The position numbers and the translations under genes are program-made. Under the pieces are notes generated by a model. That model searched no databases. It saw only the letters and a list, made by a program, of their open reading frames with translations, and was not told the origin of the DNA. A DNA stretch of 16,919 nucleotides from an uncultured Lachnospiraceae bacterium (GTDB taxonomy: Bacteria > Bacillota > Clostridia > Lachnospirales > Lachnospiraceae). The stretch lies in contig CATZPU010000007.1 in assembly GCA_958422845.1 (NCBI GenBank), forward strand, positions 1 to 16,919, written 5' to 3'. Every line of letters begins with the position of its first letter. Positions within the stretch are counted from its first letter, which is position 1. Positions 1-7,638 of this stretch are shown here, one piece after another.

Positions 1-1
1 C

Positions 2-1195
2 GAGAAAAAACGGCTGTTTGACCGCATGGTGCTCGGAAGCTATTCAGCGGGAGAGCTTTTGGAGCAGGGCGCGGCGCTCGAACTTGATCTGACGGCTTCT
101 TTTTACCGCGTGCTGCGCTTTAAGCTGATCACTCCGGAGGAAAACAGAGAGTATTCAGATCTGATCGTAAAGGCGATCGAACACGTAAATGAGGCGGTCG
201 GAAAGCTTCCGTATGTAATCGTGTTTGACCTTGGTTCAGAGGGGTGGATCTTTTTGCTGAAAGGGGAATCGCAGGAGCAGATGGAAGAGGAGACGAGGGA
301 GCTGGAGGAGCATTTGCGGCAGACGATCTCTGTATTTTCACAGCTTCATTATTTTGGCGGCATCGGACAGACGGTGCAGCGGCTGCGCGATATGAATGTT
401 TCCCATCAAAGCGCGAGTAAGGCGTTTGCAGGACGCTTTTTTGAGCAGCATGACTGTTTTATCAGCGCGGAAGATATTGCGGGACTGGCAAAGAACGCCG
501 GAACGGATATGAGCCTGCGGTCTGTGGATGCTTCAAATATCAACCGGAATCTGGTGGAAAACTTCCTAAAAAGCGGCGTTGAGGAGGAGGTCGGAGATTT
601 CGTCGAAGAGTATTTCAGTAATGTCGGCAAGGAGAATTACCGCTCGACGATGTTCTGTCATTATCTGATCGTCGATATGAACCTGTGCGCCTGCCAGTTT
701 TTGGAAAGTCTTGGAATCGACTCCGGACAGCTTTCCGCCGAGAGCAGTGAGGTAGACCGCTTCTCTTATTACGCAAATTCGACGAAGGGTATGATGGATT
801 ACGCGAAGCAGCTGTTTGCCGAAACGATCCGGCTGCGCGACCGTTCTGCGCGCAGCAAGTATCAGGACATTATCGAGACGGCGAAGGAGTATGCGGCGCA
901 GAATTTCCAGAATAACGAATTTTCTATGAATCAGGCAGCGGCGATGGTCAATATCAGTCCGAGCTATTTCAGCACGCTGTTTCGGCAGGAGACGGGGACG
1001 ACATTTGTGGAGTATCTGACGCAGCTTCGGCTCGATAAGGCAAAGGAGCTTCTGATGTGTACCGATATGCGCAGCTCGGAGATCGGGTATCAGGTCGGAT
1101 ATAAGGACCCGCATTACTTTTCCTACATATTCAAAAAGACCTGCGGCTGTACGCCGAAGGAATACCGTTCGAGAAAGACAGAGGTACTGTCATGA
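2..1195 (+). CDS. YesN-type response regulator, AraC-family output domain (5' partial)
   Basis: DNA-binding response regulator, probably the cytoplasmic partner of the histidine kinase that follows. The reading frame is open from base 2, before the first in-window ATG at 26, so the N-terminal receiver domain and true start lie outside the window. What remains is a long central linker of the kind found in YesN-like regulators, then a C-terminal AraC/XylS domain of two helix-turn-helix units at about 905-1180. The second unit carries the typical pattern IGYQVGYKDPHYFSYIFKK ending in CTPKEYR. The gene overlaps the kinase gene by ATGA, implying translational coupling. By family knowledge such pairs control adjacent carbohydrate ABC operons, so the importer downstream is the inferred target. 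The family call is firm; the effector and binding site are not visible. Confidence 0.93.
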   Translation, partial: EKKRLFDRMVLGSYSAGELLEQGAALELDLTASFYRVLRFKLITPEENREYSDLIVKAIEHVNEAVGKLPYVIVFDLGSEGWIFLLKGESQEQMEEETRELEEHLRQTISVFSQLHYFGGIGQTVQRLRDMNVSHQSASKAFAGRFFEQHDCFISAEDIAGLAKNAGTDMSLRSVDASNINRNLVENFLKSGVEEEVGDFVEEYFSNVGKENYRSTMFCHYLIVDMNLCACQFLESLGIDSGQLSAESSEVDRFSYYANSTKGMMDYAKQLFAETIRLRDRSARSKYQDIIETAKEYAAQNFQNNEFSMNQAAAMVNISPSYFSTLFRQETGTTFVEYLTQLRLDKAKELLMCTDMRSSEIGYQVGYKDPHYFSYIFKKTCGCTPKEYRSRKTEVLS

Positions 1196-2688
1196 AATTT
1201 CTGAAGAAGAATTCCTTAAGCCGCAAAATGAACCTGCTCGCGGCAATGGTAATGGTGCCGCTGACGCTTCTGATCCTGTACCTGCTTATCAATCTGATCA
1301 ATTTCAGTACGGCGTACAATCAGAGCGTGAAAAATATCACGGCGATCAAGGATTATACGCTGAATTTCAAGACAGACCTTGACTACAGTGTGTACCGCGC
1401 CGTAAGTGATAATCTCAGAGTGGATGATCTTGCGGAGTACGCGAAAACGAGCAATGTGGATTCGGCGCAGGTACGCGATCCGTACCAGATGATCAACGAG
1501 CTGCGCAACGCAGTGAATCGTCAGGAATGTTCCCAGACAGAAAGCGCCGATCTGATGCGGCGCGTCAGCAAGAGTCTGGGCTGGCTGGAGCGGATCGTTC
1601 AGAAAATTGATGAAAATATCAAGGAGGGCGGACATTACGCGGACAACATCGATTTGCTCGATAAGGATATCCGAAGCTCTACGCAGCTGATTCAGGATAA
1701 TCTTCAGGCGTATACGTACTATGAGGCGGTCAGCCTGGAGCATATCCGGTCGCATTTGGAAAAGCGGGCAAGCAATACGCTGCTGCTGTGCATGGGGATA
1801 CTTTTCGTGATCCTCGCTGTGGATCTGGTTTTGACGAGAAGGATCACGCGAAGCGTCACGCAGCCGATTCGGGAGCTGTGTACGGCGACGAGACAGGTTG
1901 CAAAAGGAAATTTTTCTCCGGCGGAGATCGAGTCGGGCGATGAGATACAGGTATTGACAAACAGCTTCAATGATATGACAGGCGAGATACAGTATCTGAT
2001 CGAGAATATTAAAAAGGAGCAGAAGAATCTGCGGGATACGGAGCTTAAGCTGCTTCAGGCGCAGATCAACCCGCATTTTCTGTATAATACGCTTGACGCT
2101 ATCGTGTGGATGGCAGAGGGCGGACAGGATGCGGAGGTCGTCTCGATGGTAACGGCGCTGTCCGAATTTTTCCGCACAACGCTTTCCGAGGGAAAGGATT
2201 ATATCACGATCCGCGAGGAGGAGTCGCATATCCGAAGCTATCTGGAAATACAGGAATTTCGATATGCGGATATTCTGGAGTATGAGATCAAGATCGATCC
2301 GTTGCTCTATAATTACGGTATTTTAAAGCTGACATTACAGCCTCTCGTAGAAAATGCGCTGTACCACGGGATCAAAAATAAGCGAGGAAAGGGTAAGATC
2401 ACAGTCAGCGGACGCGGGGAAGGCGGCGATATTATTTTTGAGGTGTGCGACAACGGAATCGGTATGGACGAGGAGGAACTGTCGCGGCTGAACCGTACAT
2501 TAAAGGGGGAAGAGCCTCATGACCGCGGGTTTGGGCTTGGAAACGTCAATGAGCGTATCCGTCTGAATTATGGTTCGGAGTATGGCATCACTTTTCAAAG
2601 CGTAAAGGGGGAGGGAACAGTGGCGACAGTCCGCATCCCGAAAAAAAACATACCTTTTCCGCAAAATAATGAACAAAAAAATTCTTGA
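1192..2688 (+). CDS. YesM-type sensor histidine kinase
   Basis: Membrane sensor kinase of 498 residues. One membrane helix lies at about 13-37, then an extracytoplasmic segment at about 38-194 rich in predicted helix, a second membrane helix at about 195-215 and a HAMP region at about 215-270. The His_kinase (LytS/YesM) phosphoacceptor motif QINPHFLYNTLDA has its histidine at residue 295. The ATPase domain shows an N box (LQPLVENALYHG, Asn388), a G1 box (DNGIGM from 420) and a G2 box (GFGLGNVNERI from 446). Its start overlaps the regulator stop by ATGA. It probably phosphorylates that regulator in response to extracellular sugar or to the sugar-loaded binding protein; the signal is inferred. 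The sensor segment resembles no cache domain I recognise. The stop codon overlaps the -35 of the next promoter. Confidence 0.95.
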   Translation: MKFLKKNSLSRKMNLLAAMVMVPLTLLILYLLINLINFSTAYNQSVKNITAIKDYTLNFKTDLDYSVYRAVSDNLRVDDLAEYAKTSNVDSAQVRDPYQMINELRNAVNRQECSQTESADLMRRVSKSLGWLERIVQKIDENIKEGGHYADNIDLLDKDIRSSTQLIQDNLQAYTYYEAVSLEHIRSHLEKRASNTLLLCMGILFVILAVDLVLTRRITRSVTQPIRELCTATRQVAKGNFSPAEIESGDEIQVLTNSFNDMTGEIQYLIENIKKEQKNLRDTELKLLQAQINPHFLYNTLDAIVWMAEGGQDAEVVSMVTALSEFFRTTLSEGKDYITIREEESHIRSYLEIQEFRYADILEYEIKIDPLLYNYGILKLTLQPLVENALYHGIKNKRGKGKITVSGRGEGGDIIFEVCDNGIGMDEEELSRLNRTLKGEEPHDRGFGLGNVNERIRLNYGSEYGITFQSVKGEGTVATVRIPKKNIPFPQNNEQKNS

Positions 2689-2714
2689 CACGAAAAAAAC
2701 GAAAAATATATAAC
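2685..2714 (+). promoter_or_regulatory. Sigma-A-type promoter for the sugar ABC operon
   Basis: A perfect -35 TTGACA (2685-2690) and a -10 TATAAC (2709-2714) are separated by 18 nt. The -35 overlaps the stop codon of the kinase gene. Two CGAAAAA copies (2691-2697, 2700-2706) lie in the spacer. It would start transcription near 2720, giving a leader of about 100 nt. A second -10-like TACAAT occurs at 2763-2768 without a good -35, so an activator-dependent start is also possible. Confidence 0.6.
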
Positions 2715-2750
2715 AAATTGCCTGCTTTTCTCTGTTTCTTTTCGGAATAA

Positions 2751-2776
2751 TTGTTGTTAGAATACAATCACAACAA
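2751..2776. repeat. Perfect inverted repeat, possible operator
   Basis: TTGTTGT (2751-2757) and ACAACAA (2770-2776) are exact reverse complements separated by 12 nt. A TAGAAT/TACAAT -10-like stretch lies between them. The site is upstream of the binding-protein gene and downstream of the TTGACA promoter. It could be an operator for the two-component regulator or another sugar regulator, or a weak hairpin in the leader. Function is inferred from position only. Confidence 0.45.
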
Positions 2777-2796
2777 GCGAGGACGAAGGTCCTGCT
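2776..2796 (+). promoter_or_regulatory. Leader hairpin just upstream of the binding-protein ribosome binding site
   Basis: AGGAC (2780-2784), loop GAAG, GTCCT (2789-2793), extended by AGC/GCT (2776-2778, 2794-2796) with one bulged G. The hairpin ends 7 nt before the strong AAGGAGG site at 2804-2810. There is no T-run, so it is not a terminator. A 5' stem here could stabilise the highly expressed binding-protein mRNA; that role is inferred. Confidence 0.5.
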
Positions 2797-2817
2797 CGAG
2801 AAGAAGGAGGAAAAGCA

Positions 2818-3798
2818 ATGAATAAGAAAATCGTATCCGTATTAGCAGTATCTGCAATGGCAGTTTCCGCACTGGGAATGGGCGTTTCCGCAGAGGAGGA
2901 TCTGATCACAGTCGGTTATGCACAGGTTGGCGCTGAGTCTGACTGGAGAACAGCAAACACAGAGTCTTTCAAGTCTACATTCGTAGAGGAGAACGGCTAC
3001 AAGCTGATCTTTGACGACGCACAGCAGAAACAGGAGAATCAGATCAAAGCGATCAGAAGCTTTATCCAGCAGGAAGTAGACTACATCGTAGTTGCTCCGG
3101 TAGTTGAGACAGGTTGGGAGACAGTTCTTCAGGAAGCAGCTGACGCAGGTATTCCGGTTATCCTTTCTGACCGTATGATGGATCTTGCAGACGAAGATCT
3201 GTATACATGCTGGGTTGGCGGCGACTTCGTAAAAGAGGGTGAGACATGCGGCGACTGGCTGGCAGCTTACCTTGAGGAGCAGGGACGCGGCGAAGAAGAG
3301 ATCAATATCGTAACGATTCAGGGTACGATCGGTGCATCTGCTCAGATCGGACGTACAGAAGGATTTGCTAACAAACTTGCTGAGCATGAGAACTGGAAGA
3401 TGCTCGACATGCAGTCCGGTGAGTTTACACAGGCAAAAGGACAGGAAGTTATGGAGTCCTTCCTGAAATCCTATGATGATATCGATGTAGTTATCTGCGA
3501 GAACGACAACGAGGCATTTGGTGCGATCGACGCTATCAAGGCTGCCGGCAAGACATGCGGACCGGAGGGCGACATCATCGTTGTTTCCTTCGACTCTGTA
3601 AAAGCTGCATTTGACGCTATGATCGCAGGCGATCTCAATGCTACATTTGAGTGCAACCCGCTGCACGGACCGCGTGTTGCTGAGATCATCGAGAAGCTTG
3701 AGGCAGGCGAAGAAGTTGAGAAGATCCAGTACGTAGACGAGGCTTACTTCGATACAACAATGGACCTTGAGACAATCCTGAAGGATCGTGCATACTAA
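2818..3798 (+). CDS. ytfQ: YtfQ-like sugar (probably galactofuranose) ABC transporter substrate-binding protein
   Basis: Extracellular sugar-binding protein of 326 residues, periplasmic-binding-protein type 1 fold (Peripla_BP_4 family). It follows E. coli YtfQ closely: VGYAQVGAESDWR (32-44), QQKQENQIKA (69-78), VAPVVETGW (92-100), SDRMMD (117-122), QGTIGAS (168-174), SGEFTQAKGQEVMESF (200-215) and SFDS (257-260). Trp43, Arg44, Asp118, Arg119, Arg179 and Asp259 are at positions I associate with sugar contacts in this family. The start is set by AAGGAGG 8 nt upstream. Residues 1-25 form a Sec signal peptide ending VSA before EED, with no lipobox cysteine, which is unusual for a Gram-positive binding protein. 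It feeds the ATPase and permeases downstream. Galactofuranose specificity is inferred from the E. coli protein; another furanose or pentose is possible. Confidence 0.93.
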   Translation: MNKKIVSVLAVSAMAVSALGMGVSAEEDLITVGYAQVGAESDWRTANTESFKSTFVEENGYKLIFDDAQQKQENQIKAIRSFIQQEVDYIVVAPVVETGWETVLQEAADAGIPVILSDRMMDLADEDLYTCWVGGDFVKEGETCGDWLAAYLEEQGRGEEEINIVTIQGTIGASAQIGRTEGFANKLAEHENWKMLDMQSGEFTQAKGQEVMESFLKSYDDIDVVICENDNEAFGAIDAIKAAGKTCGPEGDIIVVSFDSVKAAFDAMIAGDLNATFECNPLHGPRVAEIIEKLEAGEEVEKIQYVDEAYFDTTMDLETILKDRAY

Positions 3799-3837
3799 TC
3801 AGCAAACCAGTAAATATTTGAACTAACTAGTGAACCA

Positions 3838-3881
3838 GTGGGGGCCGGAGCGCCAAAAGGCTTCCGGCTCCCACACTTTTT
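3838..3881 (+). terminator. Rho-independent terminator or attenuator between binding-protein and ATPase genes
   Basis: GTGGG (3838-3842) pairs with CCCAC (3870-3874) and GCCGGA pairs with TCCGGC inside it. GCC-AAAA-GGC closes the loop, and TTTTT follows at 3877-3881. The next gene has no convincing promoter of its own, so partial read-through is the likeliest way the membrane genes are expressed, at a lower level than the binding protein. Confidence 0.8.
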
Positions 3882-3973
3882 GAGAAGCGGTCCGAAATGG
3901 TATCGCAGGAGACGGACAGTCAGAGCGGATCGGTCTGCATAAGACTGTAAAATCAGGAAAGAGAGGTGGCTTC

Positions 3974-5488
3974 ATGGAGCAGGGTGTTGTGCTCACAATG
4001 AGACATATCAGCAAGAACTTCCCGGGCGTAAAGGCATTGCAGAACGTAGACTTTACGCTGCGCAAGGGTGAGATCCATGCGCTTATGGGAGAGAACGGAG
4101 CCGGAAAATCAACTTTGATCAAAGTATTGACCGGTGTGGAGGAATTTGAGACTGGTGAGATCATGATCGACGGAAGCAATACGGCGATCATCAACCGTTC
4201 CCCGCAGGAAGCACAGTCAAACGGTATCAGTACCGTATATCAGGAGGTAAACCTCTGCCCGAATCTTTCGGTGGCGGAGAACCTGTTTATCGGCCGCGAG
4301 CCGAAGAAGGCAGGCATGATCGACTGGGGAACCATGAAAAAGAAATCAAGAGAGCTTCTGGAAAGCCTTGATATACATATTGATGTAACTGCTGCGGTAG
4401 AAAATTATTCTATCGCGATCCAGCAGATGCTGGCGATCGCGCGTGCCGTGGATATGTCGGCTAAGGTATTGATCCTTGACGAGCCGACGTCTTCGCTTGA
4501 CGACGGCGAGGTAGAAAAGCTGTTTACGCTGATGCGCCGCCTGAGATCACAGGGCGTAGGCATCATTTTTGTTACGCATTTCCTTGAACAGGTATACGCA
4601 GTCTGCGATCGAATCACGGTTCTTAGAAACGGTACGCTCGTAGGCGAGTACAAGGTAGAGGAGCTTCCGAGAGTGCAGCTTGTCGCAAAGATGATGGGTA
4701 AGGACTTTGACGATCTGGCTGCGATCAAGAAAGAGGGCGGAAGCGAGAAAGCAAAAGGCGAGTGCGTGATCTCTGCAAAGGGACTCGGACACAAGGGTAC
4801 GATCCGTCCGTTCAACCTCGATATCCACAAGGGAGAGGTCATCGGTCTTACCGGACTGCTCGGTTCAGGACGTTCAGAGCTTGCAAGAAGCATCTACGGT
4901 GCGGATAAGGCAGATTCGGGAGAGCTTTTCGTCAAAGGAAAGAAACTGCTCGTTGGAGCGCCGCTTGACGCGATGATGGCAGGAATGGCTTATCTTCCGG
5001 AAAACAGAAAAGAAGAAGGTATTATTGCCGACCTTTCCGTCCGTGAAAATATTATTATCGCGCTTCAGGCAAAACGCGGCATGTTCCACCTTTTAAGCCG
5101 CAAGGAGCAGGAGGAGTTCACAGATAAGTATATCGATATTCTTCAGATCAAGACGGCTGACCGCGAGACGCCGATCAAGCAGCTCTCCGGCGGTAATCAG
5201 CAGAAGGTGATCCTCGGAAGATGGCTTTTGACGGAGCCGGATTTCCTGATCCTCGACGAGCCGACAAGAGGTATCGACATCGGAACAAAGACAGAGATAC
5301 AAAAGCTTGTGTTACAGCTTGCAGAGCAGGGCATGGCGGTCATGTTTATTTCATCTGAGATAGAGGAAATGATCCGTACATGCAGCAGAATGGCGGTACT
5401 GCGCGATGGTGCGAAAGTCGGAGAGCTTGAAGAGTCCGAGCTTGACCAGAGCTCTATCATGAAAGCAATCGCAGGAGGTGGAAACTGA
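3974..5488 (+). CDS. ytfR: YtfR-like sugar ABC transporter ATP-binding protein (two fused ATPase domains)
   Basis: Cytoplasmic ATPase of a CUT2-class sugar importer, 504 residues, the normal length for two fused nucleotide-binding domains. Domain 1 has Walker A GENGAGKST (39-47), Q-loop YQEVN (89-93), Walker B LILDEP (166-171) and H-loop His202, but its signature is degenerate (YSIAIQQ, 145-151). Domain 2 has a degenerate Walker A (GLLGSGRSE, 294-302), a canonical signature LSGGNQQ (404-410) and LILDEPTRGID (425-435). Only the composite site pairing Walker A of domain 1 with the signature of domain 2 is therefore intact, as is usual in RbsA-like proteins. The whole chain tracks E. coli YtfR (for example GIGTVYQEVNL-type and FVTHFLEQVY-type motifs). 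AGAGGTGG lies upstream of the ATG, and the stop overlaps the next start by one base (TGATG). Confidence 0.95.
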   Translation: MEQGVVLTMRHISKNFPGVKALQNVDFTLRKGEIHALMGENGAGKSTLIKVLTGVEEFETGEIMIDGSNTAIINRSPQEAQSNGISTVYQEVNLCPNLSVAENLFIGREPKKAGMIDWGTMKKKSRELLESLDIHIDVTAAVENYSIAIQQMLAIARAVDMSAKVLILDEPTSSLDDGEVEKLFTLMRRLRSQGVGIIFVTHFLEQVYAVCDRITVLRNGTLVGEYKVEELPRVQLVAKMMGKDFDDLAAIKKEGGSEKAKGECVISAKGLGHKGTIRPFNLDIHKGEVIGLTGLLGSGRSELARSIYGADKADSGELFVKGKKLLVGAPLDAMMAGMAYLPENRKEEGIIADLSVRENIIIALQAKRGMFHLLSRKEQEEFTDKYIDILQIKTADRETPIKQLSGGNQQKVILGRWLLTEPDFLILDEPTRGIDIGTKTEIQKLVLQLAEQGMAVMFISSEIEEMIRTCSRMAVLRDGAKVGELEESELDQSSIMKAIAGGGN

Positions 5489-6537
5489 TGGATAAAGTGA
5501 AAAATCTTACTTCAAAAAGACTGTTTATGCCGATCTTCTGCCTGATCCTGATGCTGATCGCGGCAGTGATAGCAAGTCCCGATTTCTTTAAGATCGGCGT
5601 GCAAAACGGCGTACTCTACGGTCGTATCATCGACGTGATCAACAGGGGCAGCGAGGTCGTTATCCTTGCGGTAGGTATGACGCTCGTTGTATCAGCCTCT
5701 GCCGGAACAGATATTTCCGTAGGCGCAGTGATGGCGGTAGTGGCAGCCGTTACGTGTTCCTTCGTGGCAGGCGGACAGCAGAGTGTGAATGAGTATGTCA
5801 ACAATCCGCTCCTCGGAGCTCTGCTTGGTATTCTTGTGGGCGTTCTGTGCGGATGCTTCAACGGTTTTCTCGTAGCGAAGCTGAAAATTCAGCCGATGGT
5901 AGCGACGCTGATCCTCTTTACGGCAGGACGCGGTATCGCGCAGCTTCTGACAAATGGTCAGATCACCTACGTGCGTGTGGACAGCTTTAAGATGCTCGGC
6001 GCAAGTATTCCGGGTGTGCCGATCCCGACGGCGATCTTTGTGACGATCATTATGGTAGTGCTGACGATGATCCTTCTGAAAAAGACGGCTCTCGGTATGT
6101 ACATCGAGGCAGTAGGTATCAATGCGAAGGCTTCCAGACTCGTAGGTCTTAAGTCTACGCTGATCATTTTTCTTGCATACGCATTCAGCGGCTTCTGCGC
6201 AAGCATCGCGGGACTGATCAGCTCCTCCCGTATCTACTCCGCAGACGCGAACAATATCGGTCTGAACCTTGAGCTTGACGCGATCCTTGCGGTAGCGCTC
6301 GGCGGCAACTCACTGGCAGGCGGAAAATTCTCCCTGCTCGGTTCTGTGATCGGCGCATATACGATCCAGACACTGACAACGACGCTGTATGCGATCTCCG
6401 TAAGCTCTGACCAGATTCCGGTATACAAGGCGATCGTAGTCGTGATCATCGTATCACTTCAGTCACCGGAGCTTGGAAAGATGATCCGTCGTCTGAAAGC
6501 AAAATCTTCTGCATCTGCAGGGAAAGGAGCGGCATGA
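5488..6537 (+). CDS. ytfT: YtfT-like sugar ABC transporter permease
   Basis: Integral membrane permease of 349 residues in the BPD_transp_2 (CUT2) family. It has many hydrophobic segments and the family motif around GTDISVGAVMAV near residues 73-84, with Thr where most members have Ile or Leu. A LKIQPMVATLILFTAGRG stretch and the region KTALGMYIEAVGIN, followed by SADANN and LELDAILAVALGG, match E. coli YtfT. AGGAGGTGG precedes the start, and the start overlaps the ATPase stop by one base. It should form the transmembrane pore as a heterodimer with the next gene product. The gene ends with an ATGA overlap into that permease. The assignment is strong; substrate is inferred from the operon. Confidence 0.94.
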   Translation: MDKVKNLTSKRLFMPIFCLILMLIAAVIASPDFFKIGVQNGVLYGRIIDVINRGSEVVILAVGMTLVVSASAGTDISVGAVMAVVAAVTCSFVAGGQQSVNEYVNNPLLGALLGILVGVLCGCFNGFLVAKLKIQPMVATLILFTAGRGIAQLLTNGQITYVRVDSFKMLGASIPGVPIPTAIFVTIIMVVLTMILLKKTALGMYIEAVGINAKASRLVGLKSTLIIFLAYAFSGFCASIAGLISSSRIYSADANNIGLNLELDAILAVALGGNSLAGGKFSLLGSVIGAYTIQTLTTTLYAISVSSDQIPVYKAIVVVIIVSLQSPELGKMIRRLKAKSSASAGKGAA

Positions 6538-7559
6538 TGAAAAAACAAGGACGTAAGCTTGACGGCAATTCATTTTTGCTGGTTATCACTATAGCGCTGT
6601 TCGTAGTCATGTATATCGCGGGAATCGTGATGTTCGGTGAGCAAGGCTTTTCAAAGACACAGAACTTCCTGAACCTGTTTATCTCAAATGCCGGTCTGAT
6701 CGTAATCGCTACCGGTATGACGATCGTTATGATCACAGGCGGAATCGATATTTCCGTAGGTTCTGTTGTAGCTATGGTCTGCATGATCCTCGCATGGACG
6801 ATGGAGATGGCAGGCTGGGGCGCCATTCAGGCGACGATCTTCGTGCTGGCGATCGGCATCGTATTCGGCTTTGTACAGGGATGGCTCGTAGCATATCTGA
6901 AGATACAGCCGTTCATCGTGACGCTGGCAGGTATGTTCTTTGCCAGAGGTATGACAGCCGTGATAAGCAAAGACATGATCAGTATTAAAAACGAAATGTT
7001 CCTTTCATGGGCGCAGTGCAAGCTGTACCTTCCGTTCGGCGGTTATGTAAATAAGAAAGGAATGCTGATCCAGCCGTACATTTATCCGAGCGTGATCATT
7101 GCTCTCGTGGTACTTGTAATTATCTTTATCGTACTGAAATATACGAAGTTCGGACGCAGCATCTACGCGATCGGCGGAAATGAGCAGTCTGCTCTTATGA
7201 TGGGACTCAATGTCAAGAAAACAAAGCTCAAGGCATATGTGCTTGAGGGCTTCCTTGCAAGTCTCGGTGGTTTCCTGTTCTGCTTAAATACGTGCTCAGG
7301 TTTCGTAGAGCAGGCGAAGGGTCTTGAAATGGATGCGATCGCTTCCTCCGTCATCGGCGGTACGCTTCTGACAGGCGGTGTCGGCAATGTCTTCGGAAGC
7401 CTCTTCGGCGTACTGATAAAGGGTACGATCGAGGCGTTCATCACCTTCCAGGGAACGCTGTCCTCCTGGTGGACACGTATCACGATCGCAGCAATGCTCT
7501 GCTTCTTCATCGTACTCCAGAGTATCTTTGCAGCGGCAAAAGAGAAAAATAAGAAATAA
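6534..7559 (+). CDS. yjfF: YjfF-like sugar ABC transporter permease
   Basis: Second permease of the importer, 341 residues, BPD_transp_2 family. It shows GGIDISVGSVVAM after the second membrane helix, LKIQPFIVTLAGMFFARG, KFGRSIYAIGGN, LEMDAIASSVIGGTLLTGG and FQGTLSSWWTRI, all close to E. coli YjfF. AAAGGAG (6523-6529) precedes tandem ATGATG codons, so translation may begin at 6534 or 6537; 6534 overlaps the previous stop. The lysine-rich C-terminus (AAAKEKNKK) is cytoplasmic in the family. It is the last gene of the transport operon, followed 25 nt later by a terminator. No sugar-catabolism gene follows, so breakdown enzymes are encoded elsewhere or upstream of the window. Confidence 0.94.
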   Translation: MMKKQGRKLDGNSFLLVITIALFVVMYIAGIVMFGEQGFSKTQNFLNLFISNAGLIVIATGMTIVMITGGIDISVGSVVAMVCMILAWTMEMAGWGAIQATIFVLAIGIVFGFVQGWLVAYLKIQPFIVTLAGMFFARGMTAVISKDMISIKNEMFLSWAQCKLYLPFGGYVNKKGMLIQPYIYPSVIIALVVLVIIFIVLKYTKFGRSIYAIGGNEQSALMMGLNVKKTKLKAYVLEGFLASLGGFLFCLNTCSGFVEQAKGLEMDAIASSVIGGTLLTGGVGNVFGSLFGVLIKGTIEAFITFQGTLSSWWTRITIAAMLCFFIVLQSIFAAAKEKNKK

Positions 7560-7584
7560 TGATATAGCGGATACGCGAAAATAT

Positions 7585-7632
7585 AAATGCCTCAGAGCGG
7601 ACACCTTGCAGGTGCTTCCTCTGGGGCATTTT
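7585..7632. terminator. Bidirectional terminator between convergent genes
   Basis: A 13-bp stem (7585-7597 with 7619-7631) has one G-T wobble, pairing AAATGCC with GGCATTT and CAGAG with CTCTG. An inner CACC/GGTG hairpin (7602-7605, 7611-7614) sits in the loop. The + strand ends in TTTT; the - strand runs into a T/A-rich tail. It sits between the convergent permease and SEDS-like genes and can serve both. Confidence 0.8.
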
Positions 7633-7638
7633 AAGGCT

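Noticed and set aside
1216..2229. Long - strand open frame (337 codons) opposite the kinase gene
   Set aside because: It is antisense to a gene with all kinase motifs, has no ribosome site, and its translation is rich in Arg, His and Ile without domain features.
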